Numbered from the stretch's first letter, positions 28,002 through 37,669 are shown. The stretch is DNA of 38,726 nt from Cyanobacteria bacterium bin.51 (GCA_013203655.1 JABMPN010000065.1:1-38726), one strand, 5' to 3'. Translations and numbers: made by a program. The notes: generated by a model from the letters alone, not told the origin.

Positions 28002-28223
28002 TCAGGAAGAAGCGGGGCTTTGCATCCCCAGCTGGCTGTTCAGCTGGACCAAGACCGCCTCAATCCGCTGGAGTTCGGCGTGGGACGCCAGGGTCGCCTC
28101 CACCCTTGTCTTGGGGAGCTTGAGCCGCTGCCCCATGGCCGTGACATCGGCGATCAGGCGATCCCTGTAGGCGGTGAGGGCCTCGATTGATTCGAGACAG
28201 TCCTGATGGCTGGGATCGGGCAT
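28002..28223 (-). CDS. Small conserved protein of the phycoerythrin region, function unknown
   Basis: A 73-residue helical protein: MPDPSHQDCLESIEALTAYR, DRLIADVTAMGQRLKLPKTR and VEATLASHAELQRIEAVLVQ then LNSQLG. It looks like two or three helices with coiled-coil character and one Cys. I recall similar small proteins in picocyanobacterial phycobilisome regions but no named function. It is the first gene of the minus-strand unit leading to cpeS-pebAB and diverges from cpeBA, so it shares the control region at 28224-28613. The 161 bases between it and the next gene show no other feature. Confidence 0.72.
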   Translation of the reverse strand: MPDPSHQDCLESIEALTAYRDRLIADVTAMGQRLKLPKTRVEATLASHAELQRIEAVLVQLNSQLGMQSPASS

Positions 28224-29720
<1,497 letters not shown>

Positions 29721-29740
29721 GGGCATTCTGATTCAGATGG

Positions 29741-29765
29741 GGGAGGCTTCGGCCTCCCTTTTTTT
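29741..29765 (+). terminator. Rho-independent terminator after cpeBA
   Basis: GGGAGGC, loop TTCG (shared), GCCTCCC, then seven T residues. It separates the abundant cpeBA message from cpeZ, which starts 50 bases later; cpeZ is then expressed by readthrough or from its own promoter. Confidence 0.93.
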
Positions 29766-29815
29766 GTCGGCTTGCTGCCTGCTTCCTCCGCTCCCTATCC
29801 CAAGACCCAGTCCCG

Positions 29816-30448
29816 ATGGCCCCAGATTCCAGCCCTCTCGATCAGCTGTTTGAGGATCTTGGCCATCCCAATCCCTACGTGCAGACCGAGGCGTTTCTGG
29901 CGATGGTTCGTCACCATCCTGAGGCTGCCTTGCCGCGCCTGCTTGAACTGCTTGATCATCAGGATGTGATCAGACGTCGCGCTGCGGTGAGAGCCCTGGG
30001 TGCGTTTTCCCAGCGGGCCATGTTGCCCCTCGCTGAGAAGTTCCTGACCAGTACGGATGGCACGGTGCGGGCCAGTTGCGTCAAGGCCTATGCCCAGATC
30101 GCCTCCAACGTCCCCGGGATCCACTTCCCTCCAGAGGCCATGGAGGCTCTCCAGACGGCCCTGCAGGATGGCTCTCCCGTTGTCGGGATCGCCGCCGTGA
30201 TGGCGTTGGGACAGGTGGGGCAGCAGGCACTTCCTGTGTTGATCGAGGTGTGCCAAGGGACAAACGAGGCTCAGGCTGTGGCGGCGGTGAATGCTCTGGC
30301 AGGGATTGACCACCCCGATGTGGCCACGTGCCTTGCCCAGTTGGCGGATGCAGAGAATACGGACGCCTATGTACGTGAGTCCGTCAAATCTGTGCAATCA
30401 CGTGTTGAAGATTTGCAAGCCCGTCAATCTTCATTGCTGGTTTCCTGA
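29816..30448 (+). CDS. cpeZ: CpeZ, phycoerythrin bilin lyase/chaperone (HEAT repeats)
   Basis: A 210-residue HEAT-repeat protein. It opens LDQLFEDLGHPNPYVQTEAF, then DVIRRRAAVRALGAF, GTVRASCVKAYAQIASNVPG and SPVVGIAAVMALGQVG, ending DAYVRESVKSVQSRVEDLQ. This pattern matches CpeZ, which in other phycoerythrin-containing cyanobacteria works as a chaperone-like partner of CpeY and CpeF. It lies after the cpeBA terminator in the same direction. Its last 25 bases overlap the end of the convergent cpeF gene. Confidence 0.88.
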   Translation: MAPDSSPLDQLFEDLGHPNPYVQTEAFLAMVRHHPEAALPRLLELLDHQDVIRRRAAVRALGAFSQRAMLPLAEKFLTSTDGTVRASCVKAYAQIASNVPGIHFPPEAMEALQTALQDGSPVVGIAAVMALGQVGQQALPVLIEVCQGTNEAQAVAAVNALAGIDHPDVATCLAQLADAENTDAYVRESVKSVQSRVEDLQARQSSLLVS

Positions 30449-31437
30449 TACTTCCGCAGTTGCTGAATCGCAAGCTTCAGCACGGGGCTCACGTCTTCAC
30501 GGGTTTCGTTTCCAAGGGCTCTCTCCACCGCTGAGATGGTTTCAACCGCCCGCAGTTTCATCAACGAGAGGGCCGAGTTTTTACGAACCTGCGCCGAGCT
30601 GTCGGCGAGTAGGGGCTCCAGATGCGGAGCTGCCCAGATCGGTTCATTGAGTTTGCCAAGCAGTGTGGCGGCTTCCGCCCGCACCTGCTCCGCCGAATCG
30701 CCAAGGGCCTCGATCACCAGCTGCCTGGCTTCGTCATCGTCGAGGGCCTGAATCTGCTCGCCAAGGGCCGCAATGGCTGCGGTGCGAACTTCGGTATGGC
30801 TGGAGCGTGCGGCGCGCCGCAAAGCCTCTGGGGCCTTGGCGCCCACGAAGGCCAGCCCCCAGCTGGCCAGGCCAAGATGCATCGGGCTGCTGTCCCCACT
30901 GGCCAGAACACCGATGAGCGCTTCTGTGGCGCATTCACCGGTGGCGGCCATGGCCCCCACTACCGATCCCTGCACAACGGGATCTGGATCGTTCAGCAGG
31001 GCGGCAAGCAGATCAGGGAGGGCGCTGGGATCAGCAATCAGGGTGAGCGTTTTGCCTGCCGCCCGGCGGACGGTCACATTGTCGTGGTTGCGGAGAGCAC
31101 GACAGAGTGCCGGAACCGCCGCTGAGCCCACCGCCCCAAGGCCTTCCGCAAAGGTGAGCCGCAGCAGACCGCGGGGATCTCCCAGACCCGCCACCATCGT
31201 TTCGATCAGCTCCTGATCGGCGGGGGGGCACTCTCCTCTGCGAAGTTGCTGCTTGAGTTCCGTTGCCAGCAACTCTGCCTCTGCCTCGCTGAGGCAGGGC
31301 GATTCGCCAGGAACGGGTGGGACGTTGGGCTCAATGCTCAAGGCGAATGGCAAAGAAAGACCATTGTCGATGCAGGGTGACACCAGGCCTGCTTCCCGAG
31401 GCCCCCCGTAACATGGATTGATCGTCTGAGTGTTCAT
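30424..31437 (-). CDS. cpeF: CpeF, phycoerythrobilin lyase for the doubly linked beta site (HEAT repeats)
   Basis: A 337-residue protein. After a 45-residue lead with CLSEAEAELLATELKQQLRR, the diagnostic MVAGLGDPRGLLRLTFAEGL is followed by HEAT repeats NVTVRRAAGKTLTLIADPSA, LPDLLAALLNDPDPVVQG and HLGLASWGLAFVGAKAPEAL. CpeF (MpeV-type) enzymes attach phycoerythrobilin to the two-cysteine site of CpeB (Cys50/61 here). The ATG at 31437 overlaps, on opposite strands, the ATG of the next gene. A GGAG box lies 10 bases before it. The short Cys-containing lead (NPCYGG, VSPCIDNG) is not typical of HEAT proteins. Confidence 0.82.
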   Translation of the reverse strand: MNTQTINPCYGGPREAGLVSPCIDNGLSLPFALSIEPNVPPVPGESPCLSEAEAELLATELKQQLRRGECPPADQELIETMVAGLGDPRGLLRLTFAEGLGAVGSAAVPALCRALRNHDNVTVRRAAGKTLTLIADPSALPDLLAALLNDPDPVVQGSVVGAMAATGECATEALIGVLASGDSSPMHLGLASWGLAFVGAKAPEALRRAARSSHTEVRTAAIAALGEQIQALDDDEARQLVIEALGDSAEQVRAEAATLLGKLNEPIWAAPHLEPLLADSSAQVRKNSALSLMKLRAVETISAVERALGNETREDVSPVLKLAIQQLRKYQETSNED

Positions 31438-31870
31438 GACCGTCTTTCTCCTTTCCCACAACCTTCAGGTTCCAGCCCAGGCTTTCCCGCCTTTTGATGG
31501 TGCCGAGTTGGCAGAGGGTCTCGAGCGACTGTGCGTCAGCATCACGAGCTCCACCCCGCTGACCCATCCGCATTGGCGGATCCGGGTGGAGAGCCCGGCC
31601 GATCCTGAGGAGATGGCGCTTGAATTGGTCAACGGCTGGGCCCTGCTGCGGCGTGAGGGTGGCGACTCCGTTGACCACACCATTCTGGCTCTGGGCGGCC
31701 GCAAAGATACGCCGGATCGCGATGACTCACCCTTGAAGTTGGGCCACTGGGGTGTTGATGTTGTAGAAACGCAAGATGCCCACGGATTTTTAGACGCCAT
31801 CAACTGGCCTGCCCTTCGGGCTGGGCGTCCGGCAGATGGAGTCTTTGAGGTGATGCATCGCCCTTCGTGA
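31436..31870 (+). CDS. Conserved protein of the phycoerythrin region, function unknown
   Basis: A 144-residue soluble protein: MTVFLLSHNLQVPAQAFPPF, DGAELAEGLERLCVSI, HWRIRVESPADPEEMALELV and LKLGHWGVDVVETQDAHGFL. No membrane span or signal peptide. The composition is clearly protein-like and the gene sits between cpeF and cpeY, so a role in phycoerythrin maturation is plausible but not shown. Its ATG shares the sequence CATG with the cpeF ATG on the other strand; a GTG six bases earlier is an alternative start. The 293 bases after it (31871-32163) hold no supported gene and should carry the cpeY promoter. Confidence 0.75.
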   Translation: MTVFLLSHNLQVPAQAFPPFDGAELAEGLERLCVSITSSTPLTHPHWRIRVESPADPEEMALELVNGWALLRREGGDSVDHTILALGGRKDTPDRDDSPLKLGHWGVDVVETQDAHGFLDAINWPALRAGRPADGVFEVMHRPS

Positions 31871-32163
31871 GCTTGGACGGTCCAGAAAATCTGGGTGGGG
31901 TGTTGAAGTTTGCCTGTGTCATCACTCCATCAAGGCTGGACTGGAAGCCTGGCTGCGTTGTGGCTCTGAAAAGTTGTTAGTCAGTATGGTTGGGGAAATA
32001 GTTCCGTATTTTCGATGAGTCATGAACAAGTCGTTCCGCCCGTGTTTCACAGACTCTTGGCATGCTGCAATAAAAGTACATAGGCAAGGCTGATTGAGGG
32101 GTCGGCGTCATCAAGGGAGGGTCCAAATGGGACAATGAAAAGCCCCGCAGTGACGGTAAGCGA

Positions 32164-33501
32164 GTGGTTGATGCGGATCGCTTCAATAACATCCATCCTG
32201 GTCTCAGCCACGAGGAAGCACTGCTCCTTTTGGAGAAACCGGTCGAGGAACTCAGTGCCAGCAGCGATCGCTACATGGCAGCGGCTCACATGCTCAACTT
32301 TCCCGGCGAACGGACCGAGCAGGCACTCCTGAATCTTCTTGAGGATGAAGACGACAGCCAACCCACTCGGCTCGCAAAGCGCAAAGCCGTAGAAGTGTTG
32401 GCACGCCTGGGTTGTCACTCTGGCATCGAGAGCATTGGTCGTTGTCTGTTCAGTGATGATCACTATCTGGTGGAAAACGCAGCCTGGGCCTTAGAGAAAC
32501 TGGGCTGCCAAGACCCACAAGTTCTCAACAGAATGATCCAGCTGCTCGATGATCCTCAGCAGAATCGCAGAGTGTTGACGCAGAGCCTTGCGGGGCTGGG
32601 TGTGAGACATGCCCTCCCTGTGATCAGGGCTCTCCAGAATGATCAAAGTCCGGGGGTTCGAGGAGCCGCCTTGGCTGCTGTGGCCAACCTGAATGGGGGG
32701 AATGATCGCGTTGGTGAACTTGTCGACCATCTTTTCCTTCCAAATCAGATGGATCGTCAATCGGCGATCCAGGACGTGATCAACGCAAAGGCGGTTGAAT
32801 TATTACCTCAGGTTCTTCAATCACCAGTTTCACCTGTTTTCCGAACGCGTGCGCTTAGGATGTTATGGCCTCCAGCTGAGCTGGTTCATCAAGGACAGTC
32901 ATTATTGGAGATGATTGACACGTTGATGTGGGATCAGCCTGAGAATGTAGAGCTTGTTCATCGCTATGATGAAAGTCTTGAGCCCTCTTTTCTTTTCAAT
33001 GAGCTATTTGGCACTGACTTCAGCCGTTGTTATCTTGCAGTCAAGGCTTTGACACGGTTTCCGGCCACATCACTTTGGCCATTATTTGAACAGCGATGGA
33101 TCAAGGATGCCTGGAATGACTATGGAGCCCATTACTTCTTTGTACGCTTGCTTGGAAGAGTCAACCACTTGGAGAATATTCAAGAAAAAGCAGAAGATAT
33201 CTGCGAATCTGCCATTGATAATCACAGGCCTCAGTTCCTGAAATCTCGCCCTGCAGGAATCCTTTCGTTATTACAGATCAATCGCCGTCGCCTCACCCCT
33301 CTGTTGGCCAAGCTCCTGAGTGTTGAGCAGGAATCAAGTTGGCAATGCAGATACGCTGCACTCATCGCCTTGCAAACATTAATCCTCGAAGAGGAAATGG
33401 AAGAAAGCAGAGGCCTGTCTTTATTGATCAAGCATCCAGATCCTGACTTCTGCGTAGAGCAAAAGCGGCAAGCAGTATGGGCTCTATTGACTGATCTCTG
33501 A
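32164..33501 (+). CDS. cpeY: CpeY, phycoerythrobilin lyase (HEAT repeats)
   Basis: A 445-residue HEAT-repeat lyase. Relatives attach phycoerythrobilin to Cys82 of CpeA, helped by CpeZ. Matching segments: SSDRYMAAAHMLNFPGERTE, RLAKRKAVEVLARLGCHSG, YLVENAAWALEKLGCQDPQV, VELVHRYDESLEPSFLFNEL and FGTDFSRCYLAVKALTRFP. The start is a GTG; the frame is open but start-less further up. Base composition changes inside the gene: the first half resembles the rest of the cluster, the second is clearly richer in A and T. Its last 18 bases overlap the convergent cpeR. Confidence 0.9.
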   Translation: MVDADRFNNIHPGLSHEEALLLLEKPVEELSASSDRYMAAAHMLNFPGERTEQALLNLLEDEDDSQPTRLAKRKAVEVLARLGCHSGIESIGRCLFSDDHYLVENAAWALEKLGCQDPQVLNRMIQLLDDPQQNRRVLTQSLAGLGVRHALPVIRALQNDQSPGVRGAALAAVANLNGGNDRVGELVDHLFLPNQMDRQSAIQDVINAKAVELLPQVLQSPVSPVFRTRALRMLWPPAELVHQGQSLLEMIDTLMWDQPENVELVHRYDESLEPSFLFNELFGTDFSRCYLAVKALTRFPATSLWPLFEQRWIKDAWNDYGAHYFFVRLLGRVNHLENIQEKAEDICESAIDNHRPQFLKSRPAGILSLLQINRRRLTPLLAKLLSVEQESSWQCRYAALIALQTLILEEEMEESRGLSLLIKHPDPDFCVEQKRQAVWALLTDL

Positions 33502-33795
33502 GTAGCGAGTGTGCATGCTTCCATGGCTTGCCCAATAATTGACAATATGGCTGAACAAAGGTTTGGGCACCTGTGCCGTGGCACGAAGTATTTTGAAGCA
33601 ACGTCGTGGTCCCATGGGCCAATTCCCCATCACTTTGACGGTGATGATCTGGCCTCCTGCCACATTCAAGCAGGCCTCAAAACGCTCAATCAGCGAATGA
33701 TCAACCGTTTCAAAGATAAAGTTTGTTCCACTACAGACTAAATGCTGGGAGCGAATCCAACATTTTAATTGGGCGTCAGCAGCCAGGTTTTTCAT
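33484..33795 (-). CDS. cpeR: CpeR, activator of phycoerythrin genes
   Basis: A 103-residue protein found only with phycoerythrin. LKCWIRSQHLVCSGTNFIFE, TVDHSLIERFEACLNVAGG, MGNWPMGPRRCFKIL and AQVPKPLFSHIVNYWASHG match the CpeR family, required for expression of the phycoerythrin operon in Fremyella. No classical DNA-binding domain is visible. The ATG at 33795 overlaps the cpeT stop by 4 bases, so the two are coupled. Its targets here probably include cpeBA and the linker operon, but that is inference. Confidence 0.88.
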   Translation of the reverse strand: MKNLAADAQLKCWIRSQHLVCSGTNFIFETVDHSLIERFEACLNVAGGQIITVKVMGNWPMGPRRCFKILRATAQVPKPLFSHIVNYWASHGSMHTRYSEISQ

Positions 33796-34430
33796 GAATA
33801 CATCTCTTTTGGGGATAATATTGAATTGTCGACGAGCCAATTACTGTCAAGATGTGTGCCATAATTTTCTTCTCGAGTAAAATTCAGGGAGCCGTGTTCC
33901 GAACCCCAGCGGTAGGAGTGCGTCTCAAGGTCGAAACCTTGATCTCGGCTGATCCAATGGTTTTCTCCAAATTCAACTTCACTGACAAGATATGTCAAAT
34001 GGCCATCCCGTGGCACAAGGCATCGGCAGCCAGATTCAATTCTTCCGCGATAGCTTCTTTCGTTGATGGAACGGAACTCCATCGCACAGCCTGGCCTTGG
34101 AATCAGTTCTTTACGGGTCATTCCAATCATCAACTCAGGATTGAAGCCTGCTCCGCCATAACGAAGACCATTCTCAAGGCCAAAGTTAAGCATTAATATA
34201 TAATCCTCGCGGACAACTAGATGATGTACTCCTTGTCTGTAGGGTCGCCATCGATCGTAGTCATAGCTCTGCTCTGAATAAAACCAAGGCCCTTGGAAAG
34301 ACTTCCATGGAAATGGCCGAAAAAATATATTGATGTGGGAGAACTTTGCTGGATCTGACTGCGCTTGACTGAAATTGTTAAATCGTCCTGCCAGAGTGCG
34401 TGCAAAGTTGAGCACGGATATTGTGTTCAT
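33792..34430 (-). CDS. cpeT: CpeT, bilin lyase of the CpcT/CpeT family
   Basis: A 212-residue protein with the CpcT/CpeT pattern: LNFARTLAGRFNNFSQAQSD, FRPFPWKSFQGPWFYSEQSY, YDRWRPYRQGVHHLV, CAMEFRSINERSYRGRIESG and WGSEHGSLNFTREEN. Relatives attach bilin to the Cys153/165-type site of beta subunits; here that would be CpeB Cys167. It lies 2 bases after the cpeU stop and overlaps cpeR by 4. The DNA is unusually AT-rich for this window (about 37 percent GC in the line at 34321). Confidence 0.88.
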   Translation of the reverse strand: MNTISVLNFARTLAGRFNNFSQAQSDPAKFSHINIFFRPFPWKSFQGPWFYSEQSYDYDRWRPYRQGVHHLVVREDYILMLNFGLENGLRYGGAGFNPELMIGMTRKELIPRPGCAMEFRSINERSYRGRIESGCRCLVPRDGHLTYLVSEVEFGENHWISRDQGFDLETHSYRWGSEHGSLNFTREENYGTHLDSNWLVDNSILSPKEMYS

Positions 34431-34432
34431 TC

Positions 34433-34966
34433 TCAGATAGCCAGTTTTCGCACTTCGGAAGCAAAAGAAGTCTGTAAAATTCCTGTACCTTCTGAAGTTC
34501 TTAAGACTGATGAGCGGCAGCGAACATGCTCTGACACAAACCAGATGCGCTCTTCAGCAATGGACTGACCGTATTTTGTATGCAGGATGAAGGTATCGTC
34601 GTCTAAAAAATGATAAGAGGACAAGGATGATTCACTCTCTGCGTAGCCTACGCTGCGCATCATCTTCCCACTAGTAGGCGTACGAGGTACAGGTATCAAG
34701 ATGCAGGAACCTTTTGAAACAGCAGATGAATCTTCGGGCTGCCAATCTGATTCTGCCTCCCAATCCATTTGAAATGGTGAGACGATAACTTTAGGATCAA
34801 CCGATTCGTTCCTTAAGTAGTCAAGAACAGAAGGGTGTTCAGCTGACAGAGTTTGGATTCTGATTTCACTTAAAACATCCTCAAACTGACGAAACGCCAG
34901 AGAGTGGGCTGATCTCATTGAACGCCAGTGACCTTCAGATCGTGCGACAAACTGTTCAATGCCCAT
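34433..34966 (-). CDS. cpeU: CpeU-like bilin lyase (CpcS/CpeS family)
   Basis: A 177-residue second member of the CpcS/CpeS family. It opens GIEQFVARSEGHWRSMRSAH and has LSEIRIQTLS, then FQMDWEAESDWQPEDSSAVS, YHFLDDDTFILHTKYGQSIA and EERIWFVSEHVRCRSSVL, like CpeS but clearly diverged. The name CpeU is by family position next to cpeT and cpeR. The bilin site it serves is not known; the alpha Cys139 site has no assigned lyase, so it is one candidate. It is the first gene of the cpeU-cpeT-cpeR unit. Confidence 0.75.
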   Translation of the reverse strand: MGIEQFVARSEGHWRSMRSAHSLAFRQFEDVLSEIRIQTLSAEHPSVLDYLRNESVDPKVIVSPFQMDWEAESDWQPEDSSAVSKGSCILIPVPRTPTSGKMMRSVGYAESESSLSSYHFLDDDTFILHTKYGQSIAEERIWFVSEHVRCRSSVLRTSEGTGILQTSFASEVRKLAI

Positions 34967-35270
34967 GGCTAATAGAGCATGATCGCTCTGAAGCTTCTAC
35001 AAGATGCTGGCATGTATAGAGAGTTAGCGCCAGAGCTGAAATCATTTGCTGAAAGGGTTGCCTTGATATCGATGAGCCATATGAGGGAGCAGGAAATTAA
35101 CTATCTTGAGATTGGTTGCTTTAGGCACTGATCTCGTATGGACCTCTGTTGATTGGACATTGGCAAGAACATCCTTCTTGTCTGGTGGAACTTGAACGGA
35201 AGATAGGCCTGCTTGATGATGCCTGCCTATCCATTGCCTCGAACTCGTGAAATGGTGCTCGGGAGTTGAG
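34967..35270. other. Intergenic region between cpeU and cpeE
   Basis: 304 bases without a supported gene. It should hold the cpeUTR promoter, with a weak candidate at 35013-35041, and the end of the linker transcript. A 7-bp inverted repeat GATAGGC/GCCTATC with a 16-base loop lies near 35203-35232 but has no T-run. A minus-strand open frame (35042-35542) overlaps cpeE in another frame and looks like a shadow. Confidence 0.5.
35013..35041 (-). promoter_or_regulatory. Weak promoter candidate for cpeU-cpeT-cpeR
   Basis: On the minus strand TTTCAG and TATACA are separated by 17 bases, about 50 bases before the cpeU start. The -10 matches TATAAT at four or five positions, the -35 is poor, as expected for a promoter needing an activator. 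Confidence 0.25.
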
Positions 35271-36017
35271 TTATTTAGTCTTAATTGAAACGATTGATCC
35301 ACCACGTCTTTGGAGGCTCTGGATCGTTGAAGACAAACTTGTATAAGGAACAGTCGAAATCTGAACGGCTTGGCGATTTCCCCCTGTTGGGGAAGCAGTC
35401 GTCCAGCAAACCTGGAAGCGACGTCGGTTACGGTCTGAATTTCCACTGCGACCATTACGGACCGGAATCGGAAGTGATCCACTGGTTCCAAGGCTGGCTT
35501 GCAGTAAGGACGTGGAAGCTCCATCGTAGGTTGCTTGCCCACCTTGAAGTTTCAACGAACGCACATAAGTTAGATTGCTTTCACCAGACAACGTACTGGT
35601 CGTGCGCCAATAAGGAACAGTATCGAATCCAAAAGCGGATACATACTCTTCAGAATAGACATAGCTCGCTATTTCTGCCTCATAGCCTTGGTTTGCCAAG
35701 CACTGGACATGCTCACTGATTTCGGCTTGATTTCTTGGTGCTCGGCCTAGCAGGTGCTTGAAGTTGAGTTCAACAAAGCGATAGGGGCCGTTTTTCTCAA
35801 GAAAGAGACGGGCATAGGTATCGGATAAGGCTAGAGCCGACACCAATCCCTGAACAGTGAAGTCGCCTTGCAGGAACAGACTCTCCACCACAGGGACCAG
35901 GTCTTCCTCCATCAGATGCGCGTTGCCGAAAACCTGGCGATAGGCGGCCCGCAAAATCGATTGAGCGTGTCCATAGTCTTGAGTGGAAGTGGTGGCCAGT
36001 GTTGAAATCTCTGACAT
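35271..36017 (-). CDS. cpeE: Phycoerythrin-associated rod linker (CpeE-like)
   Basis: A 248-residue linker with one PBS_linker_poly (Pfam00427) domain (about 15-150; YRQVFGNAHLMEEDLVPVVE, YRFVELNFKHLLGRAP) and a C-terminal CpcD-like domain (about 195-248) ending LQRRGGSIVSIKTK. Such proteins sit in the central channel of phycoerythrin hexamers and join discs; the CpcD part caps the end. It is the last gene of a cpeC-tandem linker-cpeE run. Its main domain is very similar to the second domain of the neighbouring tandem linker. The name follows length and position; CpeD is possible. Confidence 0.72.
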   Translation of the reverse strand: MSEISTLATTSTQDYGHAQSILRAAYRQVFGNAHLMEEDLVPVVESLFLQGDFTVQGLVSALALSDTYARLFLEKNGPYRFVELNFKHLLGRAPRNQAEISEHVQCLANQGYEAEIASYVYSEEYVSAFGFDTVPYWRTTSTLSGESNLTYVRSLKLQGGQATYDGASTSLLQASLGTSGSLPIPVRNGRSGNSDRNRRRFQVCWTTASPTGGNRQAVQISTVPYTSLSSTIQSLQRRGGSIVSIKTK

Positions 36018-36074
36018 GATGAATTTAGGTGGTGGGAGTGGAAACTATTAAAAACGAAAACAAAGTACCTAGAG

Positions 36075-37601
36075 TCAGGCTACTTCGGTAATTGAGGTGA
36101 TGCGTCCTCCACGACGATGAATGTAGCTCAATTGACTTGTCATGTCTTTCCCTGACACTAAATAGCTGGCGTTTGCTGTCCGTTGTCTGCCCCCAGCTGG
36201 TTGGGCTTGAACAACGATTCGGAAGCGCTTCGTTGTTGCCTCAACCGAGCCACTGAAGGCACCATTCCGATTGATGCGAACGGTCGTATTACCCCATCCG
36301 GCTGGTAAAGTGTTGGCAGCAAGTGAATTGACAAGAGTGGAGCTTGAACGCACGGTATCACTGCTTGAATAGCCTTCTGTCAGGGCAAGCCGGCGATTGA
36401 AACTAATCTGGCTTCGCCCGGATTCCGACTGGATCCGAGCAAAGGCAACAGTGTTCTCCCCAAAATACTCCTGGTATTCAGGGCCATCGAGGTAGCTGCT
36501 GATTTCAGCTTCATAGCCTTGATGAGCAAGTCTCTGGATATGTTCGCTGATTTCTGCTTGTGAGTTGGGCGCACGTCCCAGCAGGTGCTTGAAATTGAGC
36601 TCAACAAAGCGAAAGGGAGCACTGCTCTCAAAAAACCGACGGCGGTACTCCACAGAGCAGGCCAGTGCGCGAACAAATTCGCGCGTGCTGAGAACGCCTT
36701 CGGCATACTTGCTTTCTGCTGTGAGCACTCGCTCGCTTTCCATCAGATGGGGGTTTCCCATCACCTGACGGTAGGTGGCACGGATGAGCGCCTGGATCTG
36801 GTCAGGACCGTCCCCTGGGCATCGCTCGAAAACTTCCTGACGGCGTTGGCCAACACCGAAGTTGACATAGGAGTCGCCGCGCAGCGGCACTGAATCTCCT
36901 CCATCACTCGTAGCGCGACGGACCGCTCCAAAACCACGTTGATTCTGGCTGGAACCCCTTGAGCCTCCTGTGGCTTGCGCGCGATACACGTGCGAAGGGA
37001 CTCGGATGGTGATGGGCTCCCCTTTGGCGAGATTGGCGAGTAACGGACTGCCTGAACCCTTGGAACTGTCGCTTCCGGAGAAGTTCTGCTCGAGCGCTGC
37101 AATTCGATTAAAGGACGATTGTGGGGCGCCTGGAGGGCTGTTCCAGGAGCGCACGTGGGGAGCTGTGTTGTCTCCAAACGCGCTTGAATATTCCTCCGAA
37201 TCAATCAAGGCATCAATGTGAGCTTCAAACCCGTCACTGGCGATTCTTGCCACATGCCTACCGACTTCAGCCTCGTCAATGGGTGGACGACCGAGCAGAT
37301 GCTTGATGGCCAGTTCAACGGAACGGTGCGGGGTCACAGCTTCATAAAAACGCGAGCTGTAGAAGGCCGACTTGGCCAGTGCCCGTACAAACTCACGAAC
37401 TGTCAGGGTGCCATTCCGTAGTTGAGATTCGGCCGTTCCGAGCCGCTCGCTCTCCATGGGCATGGTGTTCCCAAAAACGTGGCGGTAGCTCGCGCTGATC
37501 ACGAGATTGAGACTTGTTTCATCGGCACCAGGCCTGTAGCTGACGGGCGAATCCAGAAGCGGGGCCGCTCCGAAGCTCAAGGCGGCAGATTGGGACGTCA
37601 T
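36075..37601 (-). CDS. Tandem two-domain phycobilisome rod linker
   Basis: A 508-residue protein with two PBS_linker_poly domains (about 30-155 and 266-390) joined by a Gly/Ser/Arg-rich spacer, and a C-terminal CpcD domain (about 450-508; SYIHRRGGRITSITEVA). Domain 1 has ASYRHVFGNTMPMESERLGT and VELAIKHLLGRPP; domain 2 has ATYRQVMGNPHLMESERVLT and VELNFKHLLGRAP. One such chain could link two phycoerythrin hexamers in a fixed order. Long two-domain linkers occur in some marine Synechococcus, but I cannot say which named linker this equals, so no symbol is given. It lies between cpeC and cpeE on the same strand. Confidence 0.82.
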   Translation of the reverse strand: MTSQSAALSFGAAPLLDSPVSYRPGADETSLNLVISASYRHVFGNTMPMESERLGTAESQLRNGTLTVREFVRALAKSAFYSSRFYEAVTPHRSVELAIKHLLGRPPIDEAEVGRHVARIASDGFEAHIDALIDSEEYSSAFGDNTAPHVRSWNSPPGAPQSSFNRIAALEQNFSGSDSSKGSGSPLLANLAKGEPITIRVPSHVYRAQATGGSRGSSQNQRGFGAVRRATSDGGDSVPLRGDSYVNFGVGQRRQEVFERCPGDGPDQIQALIRATYRQVMGNPHLMESERVLTAESKYAEGVLSTREFVRALACSVEYRRRFFESSAPFRFVELNFKHLLGRAPNSQAEISEHIQRLAHQGYEAEISSYLDGPEYQEYFGENTVAFARIQSESGRSQISFNRRLALTEGYSSSDTVRSSSTLVNSLAANTLPAGWGNTTVRINRNGAFSGSVEATTKRFRIVVQAQPAGGRQRTANASYLVSGKDMTSQLSYIHRRGGRITSITEVA

Positions 37602-37669
37602 GATGGGGTTCGGCGAGGGAGGAGGAGGGATGGGCTTTTCTAGGCTTAGGGACGCTGATTCCAGCTAAT

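Noticed and set aside
31461-31870. Minus-strand open frames opposite the gene at 31436-31870
   Set aside because: The plus-strand product has the protein-like composition; the minus frames are Ser/Arg-rich shadows.
35042-35542. Minus-strand frame across the end of cpeE
   Set aside because: More than half overlaps cpeE in another frame; the rest has no family resemblance.
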